From Liolophura sinensis (Eukaryota > Mollusca > Polyplacophora > Chitonida > Chitonidae): 64,000 nucleotides of DNA. Numbering within the stretch: position 1 is the first letter of the stretch; each line of letters starts with the position of its first letter. This document shows positions 33,390-44,117 of the stretch, one piece after another. The position numbers were made by a program, and so were the translations under genes. Where the stretch lies: assembly GCF_032854445.1 (NCBI RefSeq), contig NC_088306.1, positions 15,063,386 through 15,127,385 on the forward strand, read 5' to 3'. The notes beneath the pieces are model-generated. The model did no database searches. It was not told the origin of the DNA and was given only the letters and a program-made list of their open reading frames with translations.

Positions 33390-34047
33390 GTTATTTATAT
33401 ACATGACATCAATCGCAACTGCAGGCTACATGTACTTAATTTCCACAAGTTTTGCTTGGACTCGGGGAACATTGCAGTACAAACCCATTTAACACCTTCC
33501 CCCAAAATAAGACATTTCACTACTTTTATAGAACACCCTATTACTTCTCCCCTATCATGCCTATATTGCTGTCTACAAAGTCAACATATCACCTTAATAA
33601 TACTGTAACTTATCAACATCAACCCTTCTCCTTCCCTACAGCATAACTATTGGTTAACAAAACCATACTGTTATACAGTTGAAAATAGCAATCACACTAT
33701 GTGATAAACCTGAATTCTCAAGTAGCGACATCTGTGGTTACATTGTGAAGGTACATGTAGCATATTTTTTAATCTCGCTAGGTGGTGACAGCATGAAACT
33801 GGACCTTGAGCATTATTACATCAAAAATGGATTGTAGCGCAACATCTTTCATTGTAACGTGAGACTGTTTTTCATGTGACGTGACGGATCATCATGATGA
33901 GCTGGGAAAGGAACATTTGACGACAATAAACTGATATCAAGGTCCTTCTGCCGGGCGTTTGACAGGTCCCTGACAAATAAATCTGACAGTGGAATAGCAT
34001 ATTTAAGTGTTCGCATGGAACTGATGGTTAATGCATGTGTGATACCA
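33383..34047. other. Gene-free stretch
   Basis: No recognised feature. Confidence 0.3.
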
Positions 34048-34274
34048 TAATTCCTCTAACTTTTTGCATATGAAAGAGCAAATTTCAGTGCAATTTATGC
34101 ACATTTTGAAGTTGATTTTGGAGACAAAACTACATTGGTTGGATTGGCAATTTCAGGGGTTCACAAAAAGTGTAAATTTCAGTATACAGTGTAACAGTCT
34201 ACACCGATTAATGCTTTCAGAACATGCCTGAATAAACACATTTGCAAACAAGTGAAAAGGTAGAAGGATTACAG
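34048..34274 (+). mobile_element. MITE-like repeat, TAATTCCTC family, copy 3
   Basis: Starts 'taattcctctaactttttgc' and ends 'aaaggtagaaggattacag', again an imperfect terminal inverted repeat. It has about 35 extra bases compared with copy 2, around 'acaaaactacattggttgg'. Confidence 0.7.
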
Positions 34275-35490
34275 TACACTTACTTGTAAGCACTGTACAT
34301 GCTAGTAGCCATGCAAAGTTAGATCCATTACAAATTCGAAAGAATTCTTCCCAGGCAACAGGTATATGGTTATGCAAATGGAAAAGAATAAAGACAAGCC
34401 GTGTCTCGTTGGTAGATTTTTTCTTGGGGTAAGTACTCTTCAACTACACGTGTCACTATTTTTGAGACAAATGACATGTGAGCACTTCATTGCCTGCGGC
34501 AGTGGCAATCAGATGATGAGGTGAAAGATAATGTAGGATATTCTAAAAACTATGCCTGGCTAATGACTGGGAATTATAGTATGTTAGACAACAGAACAAT
34601 CTCCACTGCATATCTAAACCACATGTAAATGGTGAACATGAACAAAGTTTTAAATATTTTTAGTTGTGGTAAAGCAGAGTTTTGTTTTAACTTATGTTTA
34701 ACATTACACAATGTTTTCACTGCCTTGTCTGCGCAAGTAAATGCAGGTGCAAGAAAAATAACAAATGTCCAGATGTTCACGGTCTCGAATATGATACTCT
34801 GACAGTGACAGACCATGCAGTTTAAAAGGAGTGTGAACTAGCCACCTGGTGCTGTAGACCTACCTGTTTCACTCTGACACACCTGCCTCAGTAACAGTTC
34901 CAGGAGAATGCGTCACTTTTATTTGAAGAAATCGCTGAACAATATTCCTTCTTCTAGAAATTGACACAATGAATGTCGTTTAGCATTATTAAGACACATG
35001 TGGCTGTGCATGTATGTATGGAGTGAAATAGATCTGAGATTCTTCATGTCCAACCGATCTCAGAACTAGGAGCAGGCTAATCAACATGTAACGTAGGCCC
35101 TACTTGTAACTAGGGACAATCTGTCGTGTTGTTGTTGTTGCGAGCTGGCTGTACTCGAGGGTAACTGACAACCCACGAGAAAATCGCTCCCACATATAAT
35201 TCCTTCTCATATTCTTTCGAAACGCTTTAAAAATGAGTCGTACTTATTCGAATACAAACGCTTTATCATGCTTACCCCTTTCTTCATTTCGAAACAAAAA
35301 ATAACGCAGCTGGTGGTGATAAAAGCTCGACAGAGCGTGACGGAGGGGAATGCTGGGATAGCTTTCGAAATCGTTATTTCCCAGTACCTCTCATAGTACA
35401 CACTGGCTCGATTGTGATGAACAATGAAAACTGAATGAATCGATGCTTAAATTTTTACGTTGTAGCAATTTCCCAGTCCTTTGACATGTA
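34275..35490. other. Gene-free stretch
   Basis: No gene recognised. The part at 35090-35400 is richer in CpG than its surroundings but carries no identifiable exon. Confidence 0.3.
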
Positions 35491-35725
35491 GGCTATGACG
35501 ACGAGGAGTCATTTGGTGTGTGTGTGCACAGTTGCTGTGTCTGCTTGTGGAAGGGCGAGTCCATGCCGTCAAACTGCTGCCTCTACTGAAGTATTATGCC
35601 GAAGACACCAGACACAACACCCCACCCAGTCACGGTATGCTGACACCGGGCCAACCAGTCCTGTTTCCTTACTCTAATCTCTCAGTGTTCGACGCTTGTA
35701 GGTCTTGGCGGGGGCTGCCGGGATA
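35491..35725 (+). repeat. Second SINE-like family, copy 1
   Basis: Contains 'tgacgacgaggagtcatttg', 'agtattatgccgaagacacc', 'cacccagtcacggtatgctg' and 'accagtcctgtttccttact'. The copy at 59505-59775 has the same strings in the same order. I recognise it as a molluscan dispersed repeat. It accounts for the two open frames here. Confidence 0.75.
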
Positions 35726-35919
35726 TGACAGGCTTCCCTAAACGCCTTTTGGAGAAAAATAATAAAGTAATATTAACACAAAAACAGCAAGAATGAATAA
35801 ATAGAAAGGGCTATAATATTGTTCTGGTGGCACATATAGATTACGAAGAAGATCGATAGGATGGGAGGCTACCTACATGTACATTACTGCAATTCTGAGG
35901 ATCAACCTATAAAGGATGA

Positions 35920-36040
35920 CAACCTGCGGATGGTCGTGGGTCTGCCCGCTTTCCTCTTAACATAATGCTGGCCGCCGTCGTATAAGTGAAATATTCATGA
36001 GTACGGCGTAAAACACCTATCAAATAAAGAAATAAATAAA
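35920..36040 (+). mobile_element. SINE, 5'-truncated
   Basis: Starts at 'caacctgcggatggtcgtgg', lacks the tRNA-like head, and ends with 'gtacggcgtaaaacacctat' plus an A-rich tail. Confidence 0.85.
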
Positions 36041-36787
36041 TTTAAAGGATGACAGCGTTCAAAAGAAAAAAATATTGACTGATATGAAATAAATTAATTG
36101 AATTTTTCAATTTTTTCTTTTAGTAAATTAAGAAAAAAATAATGAGAAAAAAAAAACAGTATACAAGTTACCTTTTTTCTTCCCAAATGACAGATGCCAT
36201 ACACAGATGTTTTGGCTTTATATGGCATCAAATCGATTTACATTAATCTCCAGGCTATAGGCGTATAATAAGCCCTGGGCTTAGATAGATCTCCATTATT
36301 ATCGAGACGAAACCGAGTAATAACCTTACAGATGCCTGTAGGTTTTACTTTGCACAGAATCACATGCATATATTGGTCTAAGGATGTACTTGATGGAATA
36401 TTTAGGCCAAAATATTCTTTTGCTTTAACCTTTTTTTTAAAAAGCCGCAAAGAAAAGTAAATTCACTTTTGCGGATAAATGACTTCATTTTATCGGTGCT
36501 TTCATTCGGATTATAGGCATCTACCTCAAGTCTTATTGGCTTACCTACGTTTCGATTGTTTTCATATACTTCTTACTTGAAAGAAAAGACAACTCTAGAC
36601 CAAATGTACTCTGTAAATACGCAAGGCAGTTTTGCGTTGTAATTTAAAACACTGGCCAACTAAAACATGTAAACAGTGTTTATGATCGCCTGTAAAACAC
36701 TTTTATTGTGAAAGTAATACTTTAATCCATAACACTTTATTTTCTCCAAGGTTTAGTCATTTTGCAATAAAACTCGCGTGTTTCATC

Positions 36788-36955
36788 CAGGGCTGTACGT
36801 GGGAAAGTCTTCCGGCAACCTGCGGATGGTCATGGGTTTCCCCCGGGCTCTGCCCGGTTTCCTCGAACCATAACGCTGGTCGCCGTCGTATAAGTGAAAT
36901 ATTCTTGAGTACAACGTAAAACACAAATCAAATAAATAAATAAATAAATAAATTT
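36788..36955 (+). mobile_element. SINE, 5'-truncated
   Basis: Starts near 'ggctgtacgtgggaaagtct' and ends 'aaaacacaaatcaaataaat' with five AAAT-like units. Head missing. Confidence 0.88.
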
Positions 36956-37900
36956 ACTTCGACAGTTGCGCGTTACATCATGCACTGTTGTACATGCACT
37001 GATTCTAGCATCACAGTATTTTTGGATAAGTTTGTTCCTGTGCTTATCAAAGGTGAAAACTTTTGACTGTGGCCTCCCAATGATTTTATTGAATGCATTT
37101 CATATGATGTACATGCACCTAATTAGATCTTTTATTTCTTCATCTTCGTACGTTATGTAGGCGTCCAGTGTTTTTGCCCATACGGTTAAATGATTAAAGA
37201 TTTCTGTAGTTTAATGAACCGTAACAAGTGATATACATGTACCACATTTGTGTATACATTATAGGTAAATCATGCTCTGCCGGTGTAGGATAAAATCATT
37301 TGTTTTATTTTTCTCTCTAAATAGTAGAATGTTTATTAGAGTGCCTACGCTATGGGTTTGGAACCCTATTGAAATTGCTCTTCGTCGACATGAACACTTA
37401 TAAAATGATTACTGTTTGAGTGATAAATGAAATTTTATGAGCGCGTGTCTTAGGCTGTAGGGAAAAATTTTGAACATTTTGAGTGATGTATAGGTCATGT
37501 TAATTGGCGGCCATATTGGATTTTTGTTAAAAATCTTTTGAAAAACCGCTCCTCCTTGACCATGCACTGATTCGATTTTTCTGAAATTTGGTAGACGTGT
37601 ACAACAGCCCAAATCCACAGAGTTATAGTATTCGAATTCTGTAATTAAGAAAATTTATAGCAACAAATTTTAATCTTAATATGTCACGTGAACGAAATTT
37701 TAGTGTTTATTTTCCCAGAGCTTTCCGCGTGGAGCTATATACCTAGTTTTAAGACATGCAATCATATGTAGTTTCAGGTTCTACTAGTAAATATGACATT
37801 AATTTTTGTCAAAATGGCAAATTCTACGGTTATTATGAATAAAAGAACGTGGTCTGCTTTAAAGCTCGTAAGCTCAAACTTTCACGAAGCTTAAGCGCTT
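36956..37900. other. Gene-free stretch
   Basis: The 37430-37700 part reads like a decayed dispersed repeat ('ggcggccatattggattttt', 'ctgaaatttggtagacgtgt') similar in style to intronic sequence near 24.2 kb. No gene. Confidence 0.35.
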
Positions 37901-37914
37901 AAAGCTTGAATAAA

Positions 37915-38065
37915 TTCAGTACATATATTTGAATAAAATGGACAAATAATACAACAGAGATCATCAATAGGCCTTACACAAGAGCAAAGAAAGAAACACA
38001 TACATTCAATATATTTATTTGAACAAAATAAATAAATGATACAACTGGCAATAATATACTAAACA
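37915..38065. repeat. Two-copy local duplication with poly(A)-signal-like motifs
   Basis: The segment 'acatatatttgaataaaatg' with 'gacaaataatacaaca' at about 37920-37960 recurs in changed form at about 38000-38050 ('atatatttatttgaacaaaa', 'aaatgatacaactg'). On the minus strand these contain AATAAA just downstream of the coding-like segment 38090-38373. Confidence 0.5.
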
Positions 38066-38089
38066 ATACAAATATTTAGAAATTATGTA

Positions 38090-38373
38090 GTCTCTTACTG
38101 ATGACACCATCCAAATCCGGAAGGAATACTCCGGCTTCCACAAGCGAGTCAGTCCATGAACATCCACAGTTAAGAGGAATTCCACAACCGAAGTTTGACA
38201 GTTGGATAAGTGACAAGCTGTAGTGGGCACGACACGCTGAAGATGGTTGATTCCCCACTGCCTGTGAAGGTGTAACTTCTCAAGGCGGACGGGTTGACAG
38301 TGACGTCCGTGATGCCGAGCTGGCGATGTATGTTTCTCTCCTCGGAAATATTCACGAAGTCACTTTCAGGGTA
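38090..38373 (-). CDS. Unidentified coding-like segment
   Basis: On the minus strand a frame runs from a possible 'atttcatcccag' acceptor (about 38374) through YPESDFVNISEERNIHRQL and SYTFTGSGESTIFSVSC to a stop at 38172-38170. A second frame is open over 38258-38076 (core VEAGVFLPDLDGVI) and meets a GTAAGAG donor-like site at about 38096. GC content and codon choice are richer than the surroundings, which suggests a real or recently lost exon, and AATAAA lies downstream. I do not recognise the protein and cannot decide between the frames; it could also be repeat-derived. Confidence 0.25.
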
Positions 38374-38873
38374 AACTGGGATGAAATGTACACAATGGCA
38401 CAAAGAGACGATAAGCGATACAAGCGCCAAAACAATGTCTCAAAAAAAAATAAACATATGCCGAAGTGCAAGCTCACATAAAGCTACGTACAGAAAGTGG
38501 AGTATAAACGACGAATATCGAATGGCGTGAAAGCCGATATCTCCAAGCCCGGTAAAACCTCCAGTAGACTTGAATAAATCACTGCGAGCTTCACAACTCC
38601 GTCGCTCAAATTTATAGGTTAACGTAAGAAAATTCCGGATGGTTTGATCGTAAACATGTTTACAACACCGGTCCATATTCCAGAATCTATACTGTATTTA
38701 CAATGACATCAAACTCATAAACACCGAAGCCTCGAGAACACTCGACTGAATTACAGTTCAGGCTATAACGTACAGAGGGGAAAATGTAGGTCAGACACTT
38801 ACCAGGTAAGCTCAAACTAAGAACAAATAAAAATAATACAACACCTAAAGACGGGGTTCGCAACAGACGCTCT

Positions 38874-39224
38874 GTCTAATTTAATTAGATGCAATCATGA
38901 AGCTTCGTGACAGAGAGTCCACATTTACTTACAAGAGAACTATACTCATTGTATAAGTTAAGAAACTTAGAGGGAAGGCCATTGATGCAATAACTTGTGA
39001 CGTGGATTGAAATCGCCACATAGCACACAGGATCTGACAAATGTTACAAGGCGAGATATGTACACGCCATATGCAAGACCCTTCGTTGTATTGATGTCGA
39101 AGTAATGATAATCTACAATGTCAAAATTTAAACCATCCCTCTTATCGGAAAGTCTTCGAGAGTAATTAAATGTGGACTCTCTGTCACTCGGCTTCAATGA
39201 TTGTGTCTAATTGAATTAGATCGC
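38874..39224. repeat. Foldback structure with ~57-bp arms
   Basis: The left arm 38874-38930 ('tgtctaatttaattagatgc', 'cgtgacagagagtccacatt') and the right arm at about 39163-39224, in reverse complement, agree closely. The loop encodes a retroelement-like fragment. The right arm's end 'gaattagatcgccacgttgg' also occurs in the dispersed repeat at 42420 and 56870. Confidence 0.75.
38967..39160 (-). pseudogene. Reverse-transcriptase-like fragment (YGVYIS segment)
   Basis: The minus-strand frame reads LSDKRDGLNFDIVDYHYFD, then LAYGVYISRLVTFVRSC and DFNPRHKLL. From memory, invertebrate retroelement polyproteins of one abundant group contain DKRDDF-F-IVNFP-LDSNIP followed by AYGVYISQLIR-AR. The order and spacing fit. 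Only about 60 residues survive and no catalytic YxDD motif is present, so this is a relic. It is the loop of the foldback at 38874-39224. Confidence 0.5.
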
Positions 39225-39227
39225 CAC

Positions 39228-39385
39228 GTTGGACATACAAACAGTTCTTACATACTAGAATGGTGCATGATTTGAATACTAATTTCGCTCATTCCTCTGA
39301 AACAATTCCGTGCGTCTTTCCAGCATCACTGAATACTGTTGACTGCTTCTCGTTGCATGATTTCGTTCTTATTTCGTACTTTATG
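39228..39385 (+). repeat. Dispersed repeat R3, left part, split by a Tc1 element
   Basis: Reads 'gaatggtgcatgatttgaat', 'actaatttcgctcattcc', 'gcgtctttccagcatcactg' and 'cttatttcgtactttatg'. It continues beyond the transposon at 41214 as 'ctttgctagc', then 'gggaattgaccttgcgatta'. The second copy at 43920-44110 has both halves joined. Confidence 0.8.
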
Positions 39386-41213
39386 TAAACAGTGCAATAA
39401 AAGTAAGTTCCCCCCAAAACGTTTTGATATCTCCCGTGATGTGTAACATATCGCAATGAAATTTTGCGCACAAAATTTTATCCCAGTAATTAGGCGGACG
39501 TGGTATATCAAGGATTAAAGAGCAGGTGCAGTTGTGCGCTAATGGGCATGCGCAAACTGAAAATGTGTCGATTTTGAAAATTTCATAAAGGGAGTCAACC
39601 AGATTTTTCACCGCCAAATTTTAATTTCATTACAGAATTCGTGTTACCAGTCCTGAAATATTCGTGTGGGTGGGCATTAAGGTCATGACACACACCACAA
39701 GAAATTCATGCAGCTAAACACAGCACGCATCAGGTCCGAGATGGTCAATAAAAGGTTCTTGGACCTGAATCGCTCACATCACTGTCCACAAGTCTTGGAC
39801 ATTCAATGTTGCATATTCTGTGACTGTGGTATACCATGCCTTAATTATGCAATACGGACAGGGCGATTGCAATTGGCATTTTGGAGGCTAACACCCCTGT
39901 AAAACAGGTTGCACGTCGAATGCGGGCGACACCAAACGCCATTCGGAAATTGCGAGCATCAGGAGATGTTAACGACCTGCCAAGAAGGCCCAGGCTGACC
40001 ACACAAAGACAAGATCGGCGGATCGTAAATTTCGCACTAAGCAACAGAACGATATCAGGTGTAAGGGTTTGAGTGTGCCACACACAAAAAAAGCGAATGC
40101 CATTTTCGACTTGCTTGTCATGTCACTTAACATCCATTCTGAATTTCAGCACCAGAGGTTCGAGATCATCTTAGAGCAGATGCTGATGTCGAGGCGAGAC
40201 GGTTGTGTGCCCAAACAATCAGGAGACGCCTAAAAGCAGTAGGAGTACGTCCAAGGTGGCTGGTGAAGAAGGCCTTGTTGCTACGCTGTCATAAGATAGC
40301 ACGTCTGCAGTGGACGACAAATCACGTTCGATGGACTAGACGGCAATGGGGCAACGTTCTTTCCACCGACGAAACGCGTGTTTCCGTCACGTTGACTCTA
40401 GAAGACGTGTGTGCCGTCGACAGAGTGAACAGCATACAGACTGCTGCGTGCAGCCAGTAACGGTCTTTGGTGGTGGCAGTGCAATGGTCTGCGCTGACAT
40501 CAGTTTGACAGGTAAGGCCGATCTGGTTCCTATTGAGGGAAACTTCAACGCTGCTGGCTACGTTGCTCAAGTTCTCAGACCGCATGTTCTGCCCTACGTA
40601 GCCTCCGTTGGAGATCCATTCGTCTTCATGGAAGAAAATGCGTGTCCATATTGTGCAGGGATTGTGAATGACTTCTTCCAAACTGAAGGCATTGACCGGA
40701 TCCACTGGCCCGCGTGTTCTCCGGATCTCAACCCCACTGAACATCGTTGGGACCAGTTGAAACAATCAGTCTATCGTCGAGCTGGGATGGAGTCCACTCT
40801 TAACGATGTGAGACGCCTCCTTCAGGAAGAGTGGTTAGCCATCCGGCAACGTCGGATCCCACGCCTCATCAACACAATGCAAACGCGTTGGAAATGTGAT
40901 ACGATCTCGTGGTGGCTACCCGCGATATTGATAATTACTGGTGATCGAGTGAAGAAGATCGAATTCTGTGATAAAATAAAGAATTGCCGTTGAAAAATCT
41001 GGTTGATTCCTTTTATGAAATTTTCAAAATCGACCCATTTTCAGTTTGCGCATGCCCATTATCGCGCAACTGTACCTGCACGTTAATCCTTGATATACCA
41101 CGTCCGCCTGATTACTGGGATAGTGTGCGCAAAATTACATTGCGATATGTTACATATCACGGGAGATATTAAACAATGTTTTTGGGAGGAACTTACTTTT
41201 GTTGCACTGTTTA
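39386..41213 (+). mobile_element. Tc1/mariner element with ~226-bp terminal inverted repeats and TA duplication
   Basis: The element is 39388-41211 (1,824 bp), flanked by TA at 39386-39387 and 41212-41213. The left arm 39388-39615 starts AACAGTGCAATAAAAG, and the right arm 40986-41211 in reverse starts AACAGTGCAACAAAAG. They stay alignable for about 226 bp with small indels. Shared inner strings are 'gcgcaaactgaaaatg' and 'ggcggacgtggtatatcaag'. Arms this long are unusual for Tc1 proper but known for some related lineages. Repeat R3 on both sides and its uninterrupted copy at 43920-44110 prove the insertion point. Confidence 0.93.
39860..40905 (+). pseudogene. Tc1-like transposase, inactivated
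   Basis: DDE transposase cutting and pasting its own element. An N-terminal helix-turn-helix part (TPVKQVARRMRATPNAIRKL) is followed by RPRLTTQRQDRRIVNFAL. A 91-bp GT-AG gap (40059-40149) then joins NRTIS to APEVRDHLRAD in frame. Next come RRLKAVGVRPRWLVKK and WGNVLSTDET, where STDE holds the first catalytic D. A frameshift follows at about 40375, after which RHVDSRRRVCRRQSE, VFGGGSAMVCADISL and SPDLNPTEHRWDQL (catalytic E) are readable. At the second catalytic site the family's QDNA reads EENA, so an aspartate is lost. The damage means this copy cannot make a working transposase. The C-terminal about 30 residues do not fit the family. Confidence 0.85.
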
Positions 41214-41300
41214 CTTTGCTAGCTTTTTGGTGGTTTGTGATAACGTCGTTTTGGGAATTGACCTTGCGATTATTGAGCCTCCATTTTCGTTGAATTTCGT
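41214..41300 (+). repeat. Dispersed repeat R3, right part
   Basis: 'gtttgtgataacgtcgtttt' and 'gggaattgaccttgcgatta' correspond to 'gtttgtgttataagtcgttt' and 'aggaattggccttgcgatta' at 44050-44095. Confidence 0.75.
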
Positions 41301-42419
41301 GCGAATGTTTGTTTTGACGCATTGATTCTGACTCCTAGTCATCCAACAAACCCATAGTATTAAAACACCTTTTTGGTGGACTTTAGTCATTCACAGTGGA
41401 CACATTTCCAGTTGAAATGTTCTTAGAGTTTAACTATTTTCGTTATATAACCTTGCATTGACAGGTGAAAAATAACGTAACATCAATGAAGCCTAGGCAG
41501 TTGAAGCCATACCTATGCTGCTGTTCATTTTTCTTTAAGTCATTACCCTGTATTAACTGTAAGAGTGATACGTGTAGCAGAACACACAAATTTATAACAC
41601 CAGTATTAAAATCAAATATTTATCCATTTGAAACTTAGCGTGAGGAGATGAAGAGTATGGCTTTACGAAAATTGAGAAAAGATATGAGAAAAGAAATAAG
41701 AAAAATTTCATTTTTGAGCCATATTTCATTTTTTTTTTAAAAGACCTCCTCTTCATGCATATTTTCCGCCACTTATCGAGAGTATTCGAAAATGAAGTCA
41801 TCAATAAACATAGTGGGAACGTGGAACAAGGTCAGCTCCAACCATTTCGGGCTCACCTACCACCATGAAATATTTTGGATAAGCTTAAGGAATCAAATAA
41901 ATAAATATCTACTTGTAGCCTTTACCCAATGTTAACATAGAACTGACCTCCAAGGTATGACTGGAAACTGATTTTAGTGGCAAAATACTGTTTACATGTC
42001 GCCTTCTGCTGAACAGGTAGCTGGGGCCTGGAAGGTAAAAAGCAGGCACTCCTAATATAGCAACTGCCAGAACTGGAAACAATATAACATAACGATGAAA
42101 TACACAATAATGTCATTTAAAAATCCATTAAACAGTGCCCAGGAAATTAGTTCAATTCATATATCAGATAATTTTCAACTTAATAAAACACCCTTTCTGA
42201 CCATTATGTGAACTGTGACAATCAAATGAGAGTTTTGCCGTTTGGCACACATACTGACTGCTGCGCTTTTGCTGAGTGGGCGTTGAAATGCTTTCTCAAG
42301 GGAAAAATACAGATAATTTACCTTACTGTGTATGAGCAGAACAGCCATTGTATCAGATGCATTTTACTTGGTTGGGAAAAATAAATTGATCTATTTTTCT
42401 GGGGAGTGTTAAACAGTTT
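41301..42419. other. Gene-free stretch
   Basis: No gene recognised. A T run lies at 41731-41740. Confidence 0.3.
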
Positions 42420-42600
42420 TTTTGATGTGATATATATCCAACGTGGCGATCTAATCTACACGATGTACATCCAGCCCATTGCCCGGGTTCATGGGAATTA
42501 GACCCAGTCTTGAAGTAGAACGCCACAGATTCTGAAAATATCTATCTTCATAGCTTTTGTTCTGTATGGTTTGTTCAGAGCATGCAGAACATAAATCGTC
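42420..42600 (+). repeat. Dispersed repeat R1, copy a
   Basis: 'tatatatccaacgtggcgat', 'ctaatctacacgatgtacat', 'ccgggttcatgggaattaga' and 'gtagaacgccacagattctg' match the copies at 42735-43100 and 56853-57000. Confidence 0.65.
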
Positions 42601-42734
42601 CTTTTAGTAAACGAGAAAATAGTATTTGATTGTGTTGCATTTCAGTGAGATGTTTTTAGTTATCACCTAAGCTTGGGGTATTTGCAATGTTAGCATGTTA
42701 GCATGCAAATTGACGATAATCAAATATATATCTA

Positions 42735-43100
42735 GGTTGCGCTTTGATTGCAACTGTTCATATATCCAACATTACGATGTAATTCAACACGATGAATACA
42801 TGGCCAAAAGGCACGGGCTCCCGCGCTCAGGTGGTTAGCGCGCTAGCGTCATTAACCCAGAAGCCTCTCACCAATGCAATCGCTGTGAGTTCTCTCACTA
42901 TAATGCTGGCTGCCGTCGTATAAGTGAAATATTCTTGAGTACGGCGTAAAACATCAATCGAATCTTGTCCCGGGTTAAGTGGCATTAGATACAACCATAA
43001 AGCACTGTGCCATGGATTCTGGAGGCTTTGTCTGTAATTACTTTCAATAGACTTATACTCATTGTAAAACTTCAGAAACTCATCTTGACATATACTTAGC
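42735..43100 (+). repeat. Dispersed repeat R1, copy b, interrupted by a SINE
   Basis: Starts 'gcgctttgattgcaactgtt' and 'catatatccaacattacgat', is interrupted at 42819-42965, and continues 'tgtcccgggttaagtggcat', 'gccatggattctggagg' and 'actcattgtaaaacttcaga'. The last string also occurs beside the retroelement fragment at 38945-38970, linking R1 to that element. Confidence 0.65.
42819..42965 (+). mobile_element. SINE with internal deletion
   Basis: Head 'gctcaggtggttagcgcgct' up to 'caatcgctgtgagttc' is joined directly to 'tctcactataatgctggctg' and the tail 'gtacggcgtaaaacatcaat'. About 110 bp of the middle is missing and the A-rich tail is short. Confidence 0.88.
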
Positions 43101-43113
43101 CCAGTCTTCATTG

Positions 43114-43405
43114 CCCATCTGTTTATTTATTTATTTATTTATTTGATTGGTGTTTTACGCCGTACTCAAGAATATTTCACTTATACGACGGTGGCCAGCA
43201 TTATGGTGGGAGGAAACCGGGCAGAGCACGGCGGAAACCCACGACCATCCGCAGGTTGCGGACAGACCTTCCCACTTACAGCCGGAGAGGAAGCCAGCAT
43301 GAACTGGACTTGAACTCACAGCGACCGCACTGGTGAGAGACTCCTGGGTCATTACGCTGCGCTAGCGCGCTAACCGACTGAGTCAAGAAGGCCCCATCTG
43401 TTTAT
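43114..43405 (-). mobile_element. tRNA-derived SINE, full-length, with 13-bp target duplication
   Basis: The element 43127-43392 lies between two copies of CCCATCTGTTTAT (43114-43126 and 43393-43405). In reverse it has an AAAT-rich tail, 'gtgttttacgccgtactcaa', 'aaccgggcagagcacggcgg', the B box in 'ggacttgaactcacagcgac' and the head up to 'ctaaccgactgagtcaagaa'. Confidence 0.95.
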
Positions 43406-43429
43406 ATACCGGCTATGTGTGACTATTTG

Positions 43430-43490
43430 CCAGGTATCACACTGTCGTCGCTGCTCTGGTTTTTACTCTCTATGCTGGGGGTCTTTATAA
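43430..43490 (+). repeat. Dispersed repeat R4 fragment
   Basis: 'tatcacactgtcgtcgctgc' followed by 'tctggtttttactctctatg' recurs at 51005-51050 and 59015-59060. Confidence 0.55.
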
Positions 43491-43649
43491 CTTCAGGGCA
43501 AAGGTAGCAGCAAGTTCAAACAGTCATGTACAAGATGAATTTGAAGGCTCCTTCGGATTACGTGATCTTCACTGGGAGATTGCTGATGACGAAGTGTTCA
43601 TACCACATCAAATCATCCCACCCAGAACAGTTGGTGTTAAATAATATTT

Positions 43650-43850
43650 AGTAAAATAAAATTGGTCAAAACTAGGCTGCGCTGTAGCCTGAATGAAAGA
43701 AACTTGGATAATATAGTACGAGTGGCACTGGAGTCCCCAGCAACACTTACAGACAGTGAATGGGAAGATATTAAGAGATTTAGACATTTTGGTCCAGCAC
43801 GAAGGCTTTCATTTTACTGTGGGAAAATACTGTACAATAACAATTACATG
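43650..43850 (+). pseudogene. Short coding-like fragment, possibly transposase C-terminus
   Basis: The frame reads TRLRCSLNERNLDNIVRVAL, ESPATLTDSEWEDIKRFRHF and GPARRLSF. The pattern R-L-(x)5-L-D-N-(I/L)-(V/I)-RVALE-P resembles the C-terminal dimerisation end of hAT-type transposases. That is a resemblance from memory only, and no upstream exon or domain was found. Confidence 0.3.
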
Positions 43851-43914
43851 AGGTATATATAAGCAGTTGCAATCAAAGCCCAACTGAGATACGTATTTTG
43901 TTATGGACAACTTA

Positions 43915-44112
43915 TATTCTAGCATGGTACACGATTTGAATACTGATTTCAACAGTCGCCTGCGTCTTTCTGACATCATTGAAAACTACACGATTCCGTC
44001 CTATTTTCATACTTTATATACTTTCTTATTTTTTTTTTAAATTTTTTGAAAGTTTGTGTTATAAGTCGTTTTAGGAATTGGCCTTGCGATTATTAACCTG
44101 GAACGTTCTTAT
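43915..44112 (+). repeat. Dispersed repeat R3, uninterrupted copy (empty site)
   Basis: Reads 'tagcatggtacacgatttga', 'gcctgcgtctttctgacatc', 'ttttcatactttatatactt' and 'ggaattggccttgcgattat'. At the position where the other copy carries the Tc1 element this copy has a single TA (within 'actttatatacttt'). Confidence 0.82.
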
Positions 44113-44117
44113 TCGTT

